From Bostrychus sinensis (lineage: Eukaryota > Chordata > Actinopteri > Gobiiformes > Eleotridae), in NCBI GenBank assembly GCA_020698575.1, contig CM036239.1, forward strand, positions 13,933,263-13,997,262: a DNA stretch of 64,000 nucleotides. The letters are read 5' to 3'. The notes under the pieces were generated by a model. That model was not told the DNA's origin, did no database searches, and saw only the letters and a program-made list of their open reading frames with translations. A program made the position numbers and the translations under genes. Positions 1-11,908 of this stretch are shown one piece after another. How positions within the stretch are numbered: the first letter of the stretch is position 1; every line of letters begins with the position of its first letter.

Positions 1-47
1 TTAGATGACTTACTAATTTAACATGTCACTTGTTTCTGTCAATGCAG

Positions 48-2089
48 GACTTTTGCAAATCTCCAAGAATCGAGTCGGGGTCCTGCTTCTGGCTGGCGGT
101 CAGGGGACCCGCCTAGGGGTTCAGTATCCCAAAGGGATGTACAACGTTGGGCTCCTTAGTGGCAAAACATTATACCAAATACAAGCTGAGCGCATTCTTA
201 AAATCCAGAAGCTGGCAGAAGCAAAGCATGGGACAAAATGCACTGTACCATGGTAATGATTTCAGATACATGAAGACTTTGTCACAAGTGTTTGTTATTT
301 CAAAAATCTGATCAAAACCTCACAACATGTTTTTTGCGCTCTGAATTATGAAATGCAACTTTACATTTTCTTCACTTGACTGTTGGCAATTTTAGGTACA
401 TAATGACAAGTGAGTTTACACTAACCCCCACTGAGAAGTTCTTCAAAGAAAACAACTATTTTGGCCTTGAGCCATCAAACATTGTAATGTTTGAGCAGAG
501 GATGATCCCTGCCGTGAGTTTTGATGGAAAGGTCATCCTTCAGGGAAAAGGGAAAATAGCCATGGCTCCAGGTACCTTTTGTTTGTTTAGTATAGATCTG
601 TATATAACAAATGCGAATCTGATCTGTATGTTTACTTCAGACGGCAATGGTGGTTTATACCAGGCTCTGGTGGACAACAGTGTGTTAGAACACATGAGGA
701 AGCAAGGAGTGGAGTACCTGCATGTATACTGTGTGGACAACATCCTTGTCAAAATGGCCGATCCAGTGTTCATTGGGTTCTGTGTCAGTAAAGGAGCTGA
801 CTGTGGAGCCAAGGTATGGCAATTATTTTAATACAAATAACAAAAAGTTAGAACTGAGTAAAGTCTTGGACTTTATCTGAATCCTCTTGTGATAAGGTGG
901 TGGAGAAGGCATACCCTACAGAGCCTGTGGGTGTTGTCTGCAGGGTGCAGGGTGTTGCTCAGGTGGTGGAGTACAGCGAGATCCTCCAAACCACGGCTGA
1001 ACTCAGAGACGCCAGTGGGGAGTTGGTCTACGGCGCAGGCAGTATCTGCAACCACTTCTTTACTCTGGATTTCCTGCATAATGTAGCACAGTAAGAAAAT
1101 ACTACTACTACTCCTTTATCATTCCATCAGATGCTCATTTTAGCAACAGCAAGTACAATAATCTGTGTGCTAGAATTTGGGAGATCAAACTACCTGATAT
1201 AAAAATGTTGTGTAATAACCATCAGAGGAACGTGTGATAACAGTATCTGACAGTACAGGGCGTTTTGTTTGCAGGAATTTTAAAAGCCAACTAAAGCAAC
1301 ATGTTGCAATTAAGAAGGTGCCTTTTGTTGACAATTGTGGAAACGAAGTTAAACCAACCAAACCCAATGGCATAAAAATGGAAAAGTTTGTTTTTGATGT
1401 CTTTCCATTTTCCAGGGCTACTACTTCCCATGTTCCATAATATCTATGATTTTTCTAAACTTACTATAACTAAACCTAATTAAATTTACTGTGTTATATT
1501 TGTTTAGGAGCTTTGTGGTGTTTGAGGTTGTGAGGGAAGATGAGTTCTCGCCTCTGAAAAATGCTGATGGAGCAGCGACAGACAGCCCCACAACAGCCAG
1601 GAATGCCCTGCTGGATTTGCACCACCGCTGGGTCACTTCCGCTGGAGCCACTCTGCTGGATGAAGACGGGAATATTGTTCCTCTTACAGTCAGGTTTGTG
1701 AACAATAATATATGGATTTAGGTGAATTTATGTATATCCTTACACACTTAATAAAGTACCAATAATTAAATAAAACCAAATCAGAGGGAAACGGCTAATT
1801 GCATCATTGTTTCATTTGTTTGTAGTGAGCTGTCAGTGAGCAGTTCTCCAGCTAAATGTGAGATTTCACCACTGGTGTCCTACTTTGGAGAGGTGAGGTC
1901 ATGCTGCCTGCTTATAAGCTGAAGCTTTAAAAAACAGTAACCAAAAACAAATATTATGGTGTAGTTTAAATGTTGGCCTAAACCAGAATGTAACAGAATG
2001 TTTCACTTTTTTGTTTGTTTTGACAGGGTCTAGAGAAGCTGAAAGGGAAGACTCTTCAATCCCCCTTTATTCTGGACAAAGAGCTATAG
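48..2089 (+). CDS. uap1l1: UDP-N-acetylhexosamine pyrophosphorylase-like 1 (5' end outside window)
   Basis: Enzymes of this family make UDP-GlcNAc or UDP-GalNAc from UTP and the sugar 1-phosphate in the cytosol. Exons read in frame are 48-252, 396-571, 641-813, 897-1090, 1275-1415, 1508-1693, 1826-1892 and 2027-2089 (TAG). They give 400 residues, so roughly the first 100 of a usual ~500 lie upstream of the window. The nucleotide-binding motif LAGGQGTRLG is at 92-121, followed by PKGMYNVGL. Other family blocks are TSEFT...TEKFFKE, NGGLY...HVYCVDN and PNGIKMEKFVFDVF. The C-terminus (CEISPLVSYFGEGLE, then QSPFILDKEL) resembles UAP1L1 more than UAP1. Synteny with zdhhc12 and set fits human 9q34. 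Oddity: exon 5 can only be joined in frame with a GG (not GT) donor at 1416. The paralogue UAP1 is the main alternative. Confidence 0.92.
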
Positions 2090-2685
2090 ACACTTAATCA
2101 TATTTCTCCTTCTATGTACCTTGGAACACTATGGCCAGTTTTCCTAGAGCCCTCTGTTGTTTGGGAGATGTTAAAGTTTATTAAAATAAGTAAATGCCAT
2201 AGTATTGTAAAGTTAAAAGGAAATCATGAAATGGTACAAACAATTGTAAAAAGAAACTGTTTTTTTGTAGCTCAAAATCATAATGGTGCTTCACTTATTA
2301 CTCTTTTTACCTTGAAAATTGTAAGTACAATTTTTCAGTTGTTCACTGACAAAGGTGTGGAGTCAAGAAATGTTTTCTAAAAAGCTTAGTTGTGCTATGT
2401 TAATTTGTATGCATGATCAGAAGATAATGTCATTGAAAATAAGCCTCTACATGGAAAAAGCTGCTTCAGTCGGCTGACCTCTTACTACAGACATTAAACT
2501 GTTCCTGCCACCGCCAGTACAAAAGACCCTCTATAGCCTTGGATAGCACTAGGCTTAAATATTTTTGGAGAGGAAAATTTTTACTCATGAAGTACTATAA
2601 GCACCTAGCTGGTAGTGGGCCTCTATGGACATGTCCACCATTAAACAGCATTTAAACCCAAACTAGACCTGACCAAAAACTAGTA
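2090..2685 (+). other. uap1l1 3' flank and probable 3'UTR
   Basis: This stretch between the uap1l1 stop codon and a transposon has no convincing coding exon. It is AT-rich and probably holds the 3'UTR, but I cannot point to one clear AATAAA before the transposon, so the polyadenylation site is not fixed. Confidence 0.5.
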
Positions 2686-3820
2686 TACACTGTTCAAAAA
2701 AATAAAGGGAACACTTCAACAACACAATGTAACTCCAAGTCAATCACATTTCTGTGAAATCAAACTGTCCACTTAGGAATCAACACTGAGTGACATCAGT
2801 TTCACTGCTGTTGTGCAAATGGAACAGACAACAGGTGGAAATTATAGGCAATTAGCAAGACTCCCCCAATAAAGGAGTGGTTCTGCAGGAGGTGATCACA
2901 GACCACTTCTCAGTTCCTATGCTTTCTGGCTGATATTTTGGTCACTTTTGAATGCTGGCGGTGCTTTCACTCTAGTGGTAGCATGAGACGGAGTCTACAA
3001 CCCACACAAGTGGCTCAGGTAGTGCAGCTCATCCAGGATGGCACATCAATGTGAGCTGTGGCAAGAAGGTTTGCTGTGTCTGTCAGCGTAGTGTCCAGAG
3101 CATGGAGGCGCTACCAGGAGACAGGCCAGTACATCAGGAGGCGTGGAGGAGGCCGTAGGAGGGCAACAACCCAGCAGCAGGAACTCTACCTCCTCCTTTG
3201 TGCAAGGAGGAACAGGAGGAGCACTGCCAGAGCCCTGCAAAATGACCTCCAGCAGGCCACAAATGTGCATGTGTCTGCTCAAACGGTCAGAAACGGACTC
3301 CATGAGGATGGTATGAGGGCCCGACATCCACAGGTGGGGGTTGTGCTTACAGCCCAACACAGTGCAGGCGTTTGGCATTTGCCAGAGAACACCAAGATTG
3401 GCAAATTCGGCACTGGCTCCCTGTGCTCTTCACAGAGGCAGGTTCACACTGAGCACAGACGTGACAGAGTCTGGAGACGCCATGGAGAACGTTCTGCTGC
3501 CTGCATCATCCTCCAGCATGACCGGTTTGGCAGTGGGCCAGAAATAGTGTGGGGTGGCATTTCTTTGGGGGGCCGCACAGCCCTCCATGTGCTCGCCAGA
3601 GGTAGCCTGACTGCCGTTAGGTGCCGAGATGAGATCCTCAGATCCTACAGTTGGCCCTGGGTTCCTCCTAATGCAAGACAATGCTAGACCTCATGTGGCT
3701 GGAGTGTGTCAGCAGTTCCTGTTTTTTTGTTTTTTTTTGTCAGCACATTCAACTATGTAAAGAACAAAGTATTTAATAAGAATATTAATTTTAGTGTTCC
3801 CTATTTTTTTGAGCAGTGTA
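2686..3820 (+). mobile_element. Degenerate Tc1-like DNA transposon
   Basis: The ends are inverted repeats of about 30 bp (start TACACTGTTCAAAAAAATAA; end reads the same on the other strand with a few changes), and TA dinucleotides flank both sides. Inside, 3058-3330 encodes the N-terminal half of a Tc1 transposase: a helix-turn-helix region (RRFAVSVSVVSRAWRRYQET), an arginine-rich stretch (GGGRRRAT), and then QTVRNGLHEDGMRAR. The frame breaks several times after about 3340 (pieces such as RFTLST and DRVWRRHGERSAAC lie in different frames). The catalytic C-terminus is missing after about 3715, replaced by a T-rich junction. It should not make active transposase. Confidence 0.9.
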
Positions 3821-3971
3821 TATAGAATATATATTTTTACAATGGATGTGACATTACATGCACATTAAAGTTAGGCATTTATTTAACCTTTGGAAAAAAT
3901 TTACCACACGCTGATGTTGTTATAAGCCCATAGATTATGATCAGTAGTGTCTTAAAAGCTAATTATTTAAC

Positions 3972-3977
<6 letters not shown>

Positions 3978-4003
<26 letters not shown>
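3978..4003. repeat. Poly-A homopolymer run
   Basis: An uninterrupted run of about 26 A residues lies in the spacer between the Tc1-like element and the CCDC42-family gene. It could be a retroposon tail or simple expansion; no body of a retroposon is evident next to it. Confidence 0.85.
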
Positions 4004-4126
4004 TCACATGGGGACATTTAGACATTTTTACATTTTCAAATCCTAGCCCTCTTCAAAAACAACATATGATACCTCTGCATTATACCATAACCCACTTTTT
4101 AATGCGTGGGACTGGTTTGGTGCGGC

Positions 4127-4140
4127 GTTACCATGGTTAC
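4127..4140 (+). promoter_or_regulatory. X-box-like (RFX-type) palindrome upstream of the CCDC42-family gene
   Basis: The sequence GTTACCATGGTTAC is a near-perfect inverted repeat about 90 bases before the proposed start codon at 4229. RFX factors recognise X-boxes of the form GTTNCCATGGNAAC in promoters of many ciliary genes. One base in the right half-site differs from consensus. The assignment as an RFX site is inference from motif, position and the ciliary nature of the downstream gene. Confidence 0.6.
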
Positions 4141-4228
4141 GGAGGGAGGGGCTTGCAAAGTTTAAAACCAGCGGCTCGTCCGTCCGACCAAAAGTTTTAG
4201 GGTTTAAAGACGTGTAAAGGGAGAAGAC

Positions 4229-6470
4229 ATGTGCACGAAGAGCAACTATGAATGGCAAGCGTCAGCGAGGTATTTTTCTGCTTTATTCTTGTCACATATT
4301 AATCATGGTCACTCAATCACGGCGCTCATATGTCGGTGCTGTTTTGGGGCTGATTTTTTTTCAGGCGATTGTCCGCAGGGGGCAGCGGTGCAGTCTATGG
4401 AAAGGGCCTATTTGATTGGAGTAGTAGTTTCTTTGAAATCCAGAAGATGCGCCAAGATGAAGACACTGTCGCCTCAAAGTGTGACGAACGCAAACAGGTG
4501 GGTTAATTTGGAGCATTTCAGGATAACCAGTGGTGGAAGAAGTACTCAATTTCTTTACTTAGCCTCAGTAAAAGTATAGCTAAAGGAGCAAAAATTCACT
4601 AAAGTAAAAGTATCACCTGAAAATTTCTACTTAGGTAAAAATATAAATGTACTTGCAAGTAAAAAAGTAAAAGTATTTCACACATGCTCGACAACTCATG
4701 AATGTGTTAAATGTGAGGGATTTTCCTGAAAATTTGTGCTGATTATCAATGAAATGAAGAAACTGGTGCAGTAGAAGAGACTGAATCTGTTACTGAGGTC
4801 CTCTGTCTTTATGATTTTGATGTTTCTAAAGGAGTACTACTTTACTCATCTTTTATATTTAAGTACTGTGTGTCTACAATGAGGGCACGACAAACCACAT
4901 GATTTTAAACCAAAAGTCAAAATACTTTGTGCTTCAAACCAACTCAGAAATGTAGTGGAGTAAAAAGTACAAATGCTTGCTCTAAAATGTAGTGAAGTAA
5001 AAGTAAAAGTACCCCTTGTAAAATTTACTCCTAAGTCCAGTACAGATGCATATAAACTGTAATTAAGTAAAGTAACTAAGTACTTTTACTTTGCTACATT
5101 CCACCACTGAGGATAACTTATTGTTGACTGCCAAACTGTATTGTAACAGTGTTTTTATTGTTTGAAGATTTTGGAAAATCTGAACTTGCGCAAAGATGAG
5201 CTTCTCAGTGAAATAGCTCATGTTAAGAAACGACACCTGACCCATAATGTATTTCTACAGGTAATGTTAATTAAGCACATATACAATACTCAGAGTTATT
5301 GAAGTGTCTGAATTTCTCACCAAATGCCTCTCTGTATGCAACGTTAGTCTAAAGATGTAGACCAAATGGTAAAGAAGACAGAGAGGAAAATGAACGAGGT
5401 GCTCTTGATGGAGGCAGAGAGACAGAGACTGACTCAAGAGTTTGTGCAACTGCAGCAGAGGAAGTGTGAGCTCCACCTCCAAGTGCTCAACCACTCCGTG
5501 TTTCATGATTTTCTGCAGCAGGTGGTCAAATTGTCCAAGGTAATTATTTGAACTACTCAAGTAAGAGTATGGACTATCATTTATTACATTTGTTAGGCTC
5601 TAAGCTGTAATAATCTTCTAAATCATGGCAAAATACAAGTTTTAATTTTAACGTCAAAATTAACCCAGAACAGGACAAAAATAGGACTAATTTTGGATTT
5701 ATCTCAAACAATGACTTTATTAACCAGGACTAAACCAAGGCTTAAACAGTAGTCTTTATTAATCTACAACTTGTCTGACCTAGAGATAAACACATACTGT
5801 ATTTTTGCTGTCTGTTATAGTTTGACGAAGTTTGGGAGCTGGTGGATCATTTTGCTAGTCTTCTCCACTTCAGAGATCAGCTTTCTCAAAGGGACAACAA
5901 CGATCAGGACAGGATCAACCAACTGAGGACAGAACTGGTGACACTAGAGGACCAAAGTCAGCTCATGATGGTGCACAGGAGCAACCAGCTGAACCACATA
6001 CAGGCAGAACTGGAGAGGGCTCGCTCAGAAGCTTTCGTATGGGTACTACATTTTTATCCTATTGTTACAATAAGGTCTAATGGAGACACAGTGTTGCCAG
6101 TAATAAGTAGACCTAATAAGGTGTGTTTGTCTTTGAATTAGGAACAGAAATGGAACTACATAGAAGAAACGGCCGCAAAGAAAACACTCCTTTTGGGGAA
6201 AATCAAGATGGCCACTCTCAATCTCTGTGAAATGACTGGCCGTCTTCTAAACAGTGGAGGAGACAGTGTAGATGTGAATGATACAGAGACACAGTTGGAG
6301 AAGGTATTGTCTAGTCTCAGCAAAAAGGCAGAAAGCAATGAGAAGAAACAACAATGTGTCACAATTTCTCATTCCAGATCCAGGAATTCATCCAGGACCA
6401 CAGTGACATTGTCAAACGATACATATCTGCAAACGAACAGAACAATAAAGAACAGAAAGACGAAAAATAG
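4229..6470 (+). CDS. CCDC42-family coiled-coil protein (DUF4200)
   Basis: CCDC42 and its relative CFAP73 are cilium/sperm-flagellum coiled-coil proteins. Exons are 4229-4269, 4365-4497, 5168-5260, 5348-5539, 5821-6042, 6142-6303 and 6378-6470 (TAG), giving 311 residues, close to the ~316 of mammalian CCDC42. The start is chosen because only this ATG enters exon 2 in the frame that reads FFEIQKMRQDED. Most of the protein is heptad-rich coiled coil. The diagnostic C-terminal block is TAAKKTLLLGKIKMATLNL followed by IQEFIQDHSDI, which matches CCDC42 better than CFAP73. Intron 2 holds a hAT-like MITE. Teleosts have more than one CCDC42-like gene, so I give no symbol. The family call is firm; the exact paralogue and the exon 1 choice are less so. 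Confidence 0.85.
4528..5109. mobile_element. hAT-like MITE in intron 2 of the CCDC42-family gene
   Basis: The element begins CAGTGGTGGAAGAAGTACT and ends with the inverted counterpart ...ATTCCACCACTG. An exact 8-bp duplication (AGGATAAC) is present on both sides at 4520-4527 and 5110-5117. The 582-bp interior is full of AGTAAAAGTA-type motifs and has no coding capacity. TIR sequence and 8-bp duplication are the hAT superfamily signature; it is non-autonomous. Confidence 0.9.
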
Positions 6471-7247
6471 CACAATGCAAGCAGAGGTTAAGTCTCATAG
6501 GGATGGAGACATGAGCCCCATTCTGCAACTTTACTATTTTTACGATCTTTCAGTAATAATTTAAAGCATACAATTACATTATTTCTTCCCTGTAACCCCA
6601 TTATGGCTAATACACTAATAAACTAAACTAATACACGCTACCAGAGACATTCCTCAGAATTTCCTTTTTTTGATGATTTCTGGAGATACAATATAAAGCA
6701 CGACCGCGTAACCAAACAATAAAATACTATAATAAATACTTGTTAAAATACTGATACTTTTGTGTCTCTCCCGGCCACACTACCTCGAGCGTCACATGAG
6801 CGGTGCCAGCCAATCACAGTCGAGTCTGTGAAGGAACGACAACAAAACAAAAGCATTGAATGAAAGAAGGTTTACGGTTTACTTTGCTTTATGTGCGCGC
6901 GTTTTCCATCCGCTTAAATGTGACTTGTGTGTAGATTTGTTTACACGTATATTTTGTTTGCGGGAAAATCATATAACGCTGGGTTTTCTGGCGCGTTAAT
7001 TATATATCGTTAATGCCCAGGGTTTAGCGATCCAAACTACGCGGAAGACACAGACATCAATTCCACTTCGTATTGGCAACGTTTACATACTATTATTTTA
7101 ATGTAGTAACGAAAATAGTCATTGTTTTGACCTCTGTGAACTGTTACTTGGCGCTGGATTGCACTGTGCATTGGGCTGTGTGTCCCAGTACTGTCAGTCT
7201 GTACATCCCCCTGCAGATTGAGATGGACCCTGTAACATGCTAGGATC
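6471..7247 (+). promoter_or_regulatory. Spacer with probable zdhhc12 promoter
   Basis: No coding exon is seen. After possible polyadenylation motifs for the upstream gene (AATAAA near 6616 and 6718) the sequence becomes richer in CpG, with a CCAAT box (GCCAATCACAG near 6818) and a CGCGCG stretch near 6895. This suggests the zdhhc12 promoter and 5'UTR; the transcription start is not determined. Confidence 0.45.
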
Positions 7248-9185
7248 ATGTTCAAAAATGTCTTTGGTTCAGGATTTTTGGTAAGAACAGCTCATGTGAT
7301 CCTGACATGGGTTATCACGCTAATACTCTTCCTACATGATACAGGTGAGCTTTACACCATAATAACCATAATTTGCAGACTTGTGTGCATGTGGTTGTGA
7401 CTAATGTTCGGTGACCGACACTGCTTATTTCTGTGATTGTGTATGAACATTCAGTAAGTAGTACGTACCAGTTATTGGATGGCGTGCTATGTTTACTGAC
7501 ATCCACTGTATTTCCCTCTTAGTGTTTACCTGTAGCCATAGGACAATGGTGCATGTAGTTACATGTGTTGTACGTGTTTTGGTGTAAAGAGCTTAGGAAG
7601 CAAGAGGAAAGGGGCCAGCTCGTCCAGCCTGTGCTCTTCGTCCTGCTGGTGCTGGTGTCAGTGCTGCTGTACTTTGCTGTTTCTCTGATGGATCCTGGCT
7701 TCATCCTGTCTGATAACAGCGACCTGCAGGTGATTTACACAGAGGAGAGCAGCTACAGCTTTGAGCTGGAGTTCAACCTGCCACATTGTGTCAAAGTGGT
7801 AGTGATTAATAAACTGGAGTGAGATCGTTTCAAATGGGTCAGTGCTAACAACAATAATGCCAAAACGTGGTATCTGTGACCAGTGTTCATGTATCTTTCA
7901 TAGACATAGGTCAACTGAAACTTCATTTGTTTTAAATTAGCAGAACACACTAAATTAAATCACAGACAGCATCTAATCAGGTTAAATTAAATAGATATCA
8001 CTATTTTCTATGTGACAGTTTACACTGGGAGTGACGGAGGAGCAGCAGGACATGATCCCACCCACCACCAAATCCTTGCGCCAGCGCCGCTGTGGCCACT
8101 GTCTGCTTCAGGTACAGTGTCATAAGCTACTAAAGCACAACACACACTAATTTAAACTGTGACTGCAAAACATATCTTTTCGCCTACTGCCATTGTTGTT
8201 GAGTGTCTTGCATGCTTGTTTACCTATGGCACTGAAATATGACTCCTGCTCTATACAGTGTTTAGGATCCCAAAGAGGTTTAGAATAACGGATGCATTGC
8301 CTTGAAGCATAGTTCTGTTACATGCCTCTACTGTCTGCAGTAAACACAATATAAACAGTTCTCTTCCCATTCAAAGAAAAGTACATATAGGTTTATTAGA
8401 AGACCTTTCTATATTATAAACATAGATTTCATTTAATTCCATTTAGTGTACTTAGACTACAGCAATGCCATTGTAAATAATGTAATAGATTAATGCAATA
8501 TTACTTATATCAGAACCACAATTTTTTTTCTAAAGTTAAATCAAATTTGAAAATAGTGTCAACAGTGTTTAGTGTTCAAAACACATTTTTCACATTTGGA
8601 AATGTTCTAGTTGTAATAACTTTTGCCAAGCAGCAGCCAATGAGATCGAAGCACTGTCAGACATGTCAGCACTGTGTTCGGCGGTATGACCATCACTGTC
8701 CCTGGATTGAGAACTGCGTTGGGGAGAGGAACCACCGCTGGTTTGTCCTGTACCTGGCTGTTCAACTGTTGGTACTACTGTGGGGACTGCACATTTCCTT
8801 GTGAGTTGAGCTAACAGAGTAAACAAAGCCCCTTGGGGACCAGATTTATGACTCATGATATTGTTTTAGGACGGGTTTCAGTTACGGGCCCACCTGGCAG
8901 TTGTGGCTGCGCGCCAATGGTATACTGCTGGCTGTTGCTGTGCTGGTGGCTGTTCTGTCTCTTATTGTGCTGCTACTGCTCGGCTCACACCTCTACCTGG
9001 TTTCTCTCAATACCACCACATGGGAGTTCATGTCACGGCATCGGATCTCGTATCTCAAGCACTGCGGAGCTGACGAAAACCCGTTTGACCGAGGAACATT
9101 TCACAACCTGTGGGTCTTTTTCTGTGTGTGGGGAACAGTAGTGTGGGAGCAGGTGTATTTTAGGGAGGGTAGTGACCAAGTTTAG
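7248..9185 (+). CDS. zdhhc12: DHHC palmitoyltransferase 12
   Basis: This is a multi-pass membrane S-palmitoyltransferase of the Golgi/ER that transfers palmitate to cysteines of target proteins. Exons are 7248-7344, 7590-7729, 8019-8111, 8631-8800 and 8870-9185 (TAG), giving 271 residues (human about 267). Transmembrane segments are near residues 12-30 ([13 protein letters not shown]), 45-68 ([13 protein letters not shown]), after the catalytic domain ([13 protein letters not shown]) and before the C-terminus ([19 protein letters not shown]). The cysteine-rich domain has CGHC, then [10 protein letters not shown], and the catalytic RRYDHHCPW. The TTTWEF block (TTxE-type motif) and NPFDRG follow TM4. 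The exon 4 acceptor is a triple NAG repeat, so 0-2 extra Gln residues are possible. It sits head-to-tail behind the CCDC42-family gene and tail-to-tail with pkn3. Confidence 0.95.
8625..8636 (+). promoter_or_regulatory. Tandem NAGNAGNAG splice acceptor of zdhhc12 exon 4
   Basis: The intron 3 end reads GCC-AAG-CAG-CAG, offering acceptors after 8630, 8633 and 8636. Use of each keeps frame and changes the number of Gln residues before PMRSKHC. Human ZDHHC12 has a single Gln at this place, which fits the last site; the first is shown in the CDS model. Confidence 0.7.
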
Positions 9186-10228
9186 ATTTTTTTTAATGAA
9201 CAGCTTCCATGTTGAAAGGATATAGGGACTTGACTACAGTGTCGTGGGATACCTCTCCTGCAGTTTATCCGAATAGGCACTGGTGCTATTGTGCCATAAA
9301 GCTGTTAGCACTAACTACCTAACATTCCCTTTTAGTGTATACTTGCTTTTGTTTCCTACAAGAGCTCTGACTGAAACTCTCCTAATGGTCCATAGGTGTA
9401 CAGTCCTCTGGTGTGTGTAAAGGTATCATCCCAGGTCCACAAACATTTTAATTGTACTAGGTGTACTGTTGGCTATAGGATCCTAGACTTGCACAGCATT
9501 TGAGAATCTATTTATTCATCAACTCCCTTATAAACAGTTACAATTACATCCTTCTACTTATTAAACTAGTTTATCTCAAACCCCATTGATCGACTGTTAA
9601 CCGGTTTTGAAGTTTACATTTATTAGAGGAAACATATTACTATTTATTTTTTGTGCATATGTAGACAATCCAAATTCATGATGGCTGATTACTTTTGTTT
9701 ACCTACTTTGATAAATGTTCAAAAATCAGCATTTGTAAAAAATATCTTGTGGAAATTGGTGTAGTACTGAGTCATGCACAGCTGTGTCACAGGGTTCTTT
9801 ATGTAAAATCAGTTTGAGTATTTACATTAAATTAAACAGAAGCTGTAGTTGTTTAAATTTTGAAGGTTTCTTAGGGGAAAAACATTGCTGCTTATTATTT
9901 ACTCTAACACTAATCTATGGCTTCAACTTTTGACGAAAAGCATTTCAAGCCAGTTTATATTGTATATAATTTTTCAATTGATCTTTTGAGCATTTTGCCT
10001 GTTTTTGTATATCTGTATGGATTTTGAGTACTGTGGAACAATAGCTATCAAAGTAGTTTTTTGAATGCAATACCTGGTTTTCAGTTTTGCTTTTCATTGT
10101 GCAATAGAAACTTTGTAACAAAGCAATAAACGTGATGTTAATATTTTACAGCAGTAACAGAAAATAATGTGTACTTTTGAAGTTATATGCAATACTGTTT
10201 TAATACTTTGAACAGACTGTATACAATC

Positions 10229-10234
10229 AATAAA
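10229..10234 (+). terminator. Polyadenylation signal, probable zdhhc12 distal site
   Basis: AATAAA about 1 kb after the zdhhc12 stop codon. An additional AATAAA lies near 10125. Assignment is by position only. Confidence 0.5.
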
Positions 10235-10277
10235 TACATGTTTTAATGAGTTGTGTTTATACTCCAGAAGATATAAA

Positions 10278-10283
10278 TTTATT
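10278..10283 (-). terminator. Polyadenylation signal, probable pkn3
   Basis: TTTATT on the + strand is AATAAA on the - strand, about 480 bases past the pkn3 stop codon and facing the zdhhc12 signal. Assignment is by position only. Confidence 0.45.
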
Positions 10284-10757
10284 CAATTTCCTTACAAATA
10301 TTGGTTGGCATGTAAGCTTGATGAAAAGACATTAAAATGTATTGATGTACACATACATATTTAGAGAACATCCTATTCTCTGTGTACTAAATTCCAATAT
10401 ACTATAAGATCTAAACCTAAGGCAAAAATATATATTATTGAATCATGGGCCTTCAGAGGTCTTCATCAAGACCTCAAATATTTACAGTTGAACAATTCAT
10501 TTTGAGAAGGCACTTTTCATACTGGGGATATTACTGACACATTTAACATTTGTTAAAAACAATGGACTTGTGACACATATAACTCTTTTACTGTTGAGGA
10601 AAATGTTTTCAGTGATGAAAAATATTTAAACAGGAAATTTGATCCGGGGCCAGTGTTAGTAAAGATGGAAGTGGTGTGGACATGAAAAAACAGGACCGTA
10701 TTTTTTACCATCTGTTGAATCTGAGAAGCTTTAGTCAAAAAGTAGGTTAGTTGATCT

Positions 10758-11864
10758 TCATCTCATAAACGAGAAGTCAAAGTCAGCAAATATCTCTTGC
10801 TGTTCAGCTGAAAGGACGCAGGGTGTTCGTGGAAGAGTCAGAACAGGTTTGAGGGATGTAAACTCTTGGTCAAAGTTACTGACGTCCTGTGCTGCTTTGA
10901 TGACTGGCACAAACGGAGGCTTTACCTTTTTGGCCAATAGAGCGTCCCAGTCTACGGCCTGTAACATAACAAAAGCTGTTTTACCTCAATGTCACAACTG
11001 ATGTGTTAATTTTAACAATTATTTAACAATCCAGCATCCAGTCCAGCAAGTTTGAGGCCACTCCTCAAATAAGTTTTTAAGGCTTTTATAAAACACACGT
11101 GTGTAATTACCTGGAAGAATTTGTGTCTTTTGATCTCAGCTGCATCTTCATCTCCCGCTCCGAGTCTCTTCTCAGGATTTTTCTGCAGCAGCTTTAAACA
11201 CAAACATGATAGTAAAAGAGTAAACAAGTAACATGAAAAGGTCACAGGAAAAAAAAAAACATACAAAAGCACTTTTTACTGTTTGAATGATACTGTTATC
11301 CACTATTTGATGAAACCAACCTTTTGAATAAGAGAAATTGAGTCAGGAGAGAGGAAGCGAGGGTAGCGCACATCATCATTGACAATGCTGTCAAAGACTT
11401 CCTCTTCATCATCCCCTGGGAATGGTGACTGAAAGATTTCCACCATAATTATAATCAATAGTAAACCTAAGACTTAACTAATTATGACATCACCATACAA
11501 CATTAATAAACCCAAGACTAATGATTTCATACAATATTTTGTTTTCAACAACTTAAAGTAGTATAGAGAATGACCAAACTGTTTTTTAATAAAAGATCAA
11601 TCCATTGCACTGCTGCTGACCTCCCCAACAAGCATCTCATAGATGAGGACCCCAAGCCCCCACCAATCCACGCTGCGTGTGTAGTTGTTGTCCGTGAGCA
11701 CTTCAGGGGCCAGAAACTCTGGTGTCCCACAGAACGTTGAGGTCCGATCTCCGTGACCCATACCTGGACACAGCACCATTTCTTTTAGATAAATACCCTA
11801 CATCACCTATACTAATCACATACACATCATGTTCCTTTTACTAAAGTTTATTTATTGTGATTTT

Positions 11865-11908
<44 letters not shown>

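Larger units (their letters stand above)
9186..10757. other. Convergent 3'UTRs of zdhhc12 and pkn3
   Basis: No coding exon lies here. The sequence is AT-rich with possible polyadenylation motifs on both strands. The most distal + strand AATAAA is at 10229-10234 and the matching - strand signal (TTTATT on +) is at 10278-10283. The two 3'UTRs therefore probably end within a few dozen bases of each other. Confidence 0.6.

Noticed and set aside
3058..3687. 209-codon plus-strand frame as a host gene
   Set aside because: It is the 5' half of a Tc1-like transposase between terminal inverted repeats; later parts are frameshifted.
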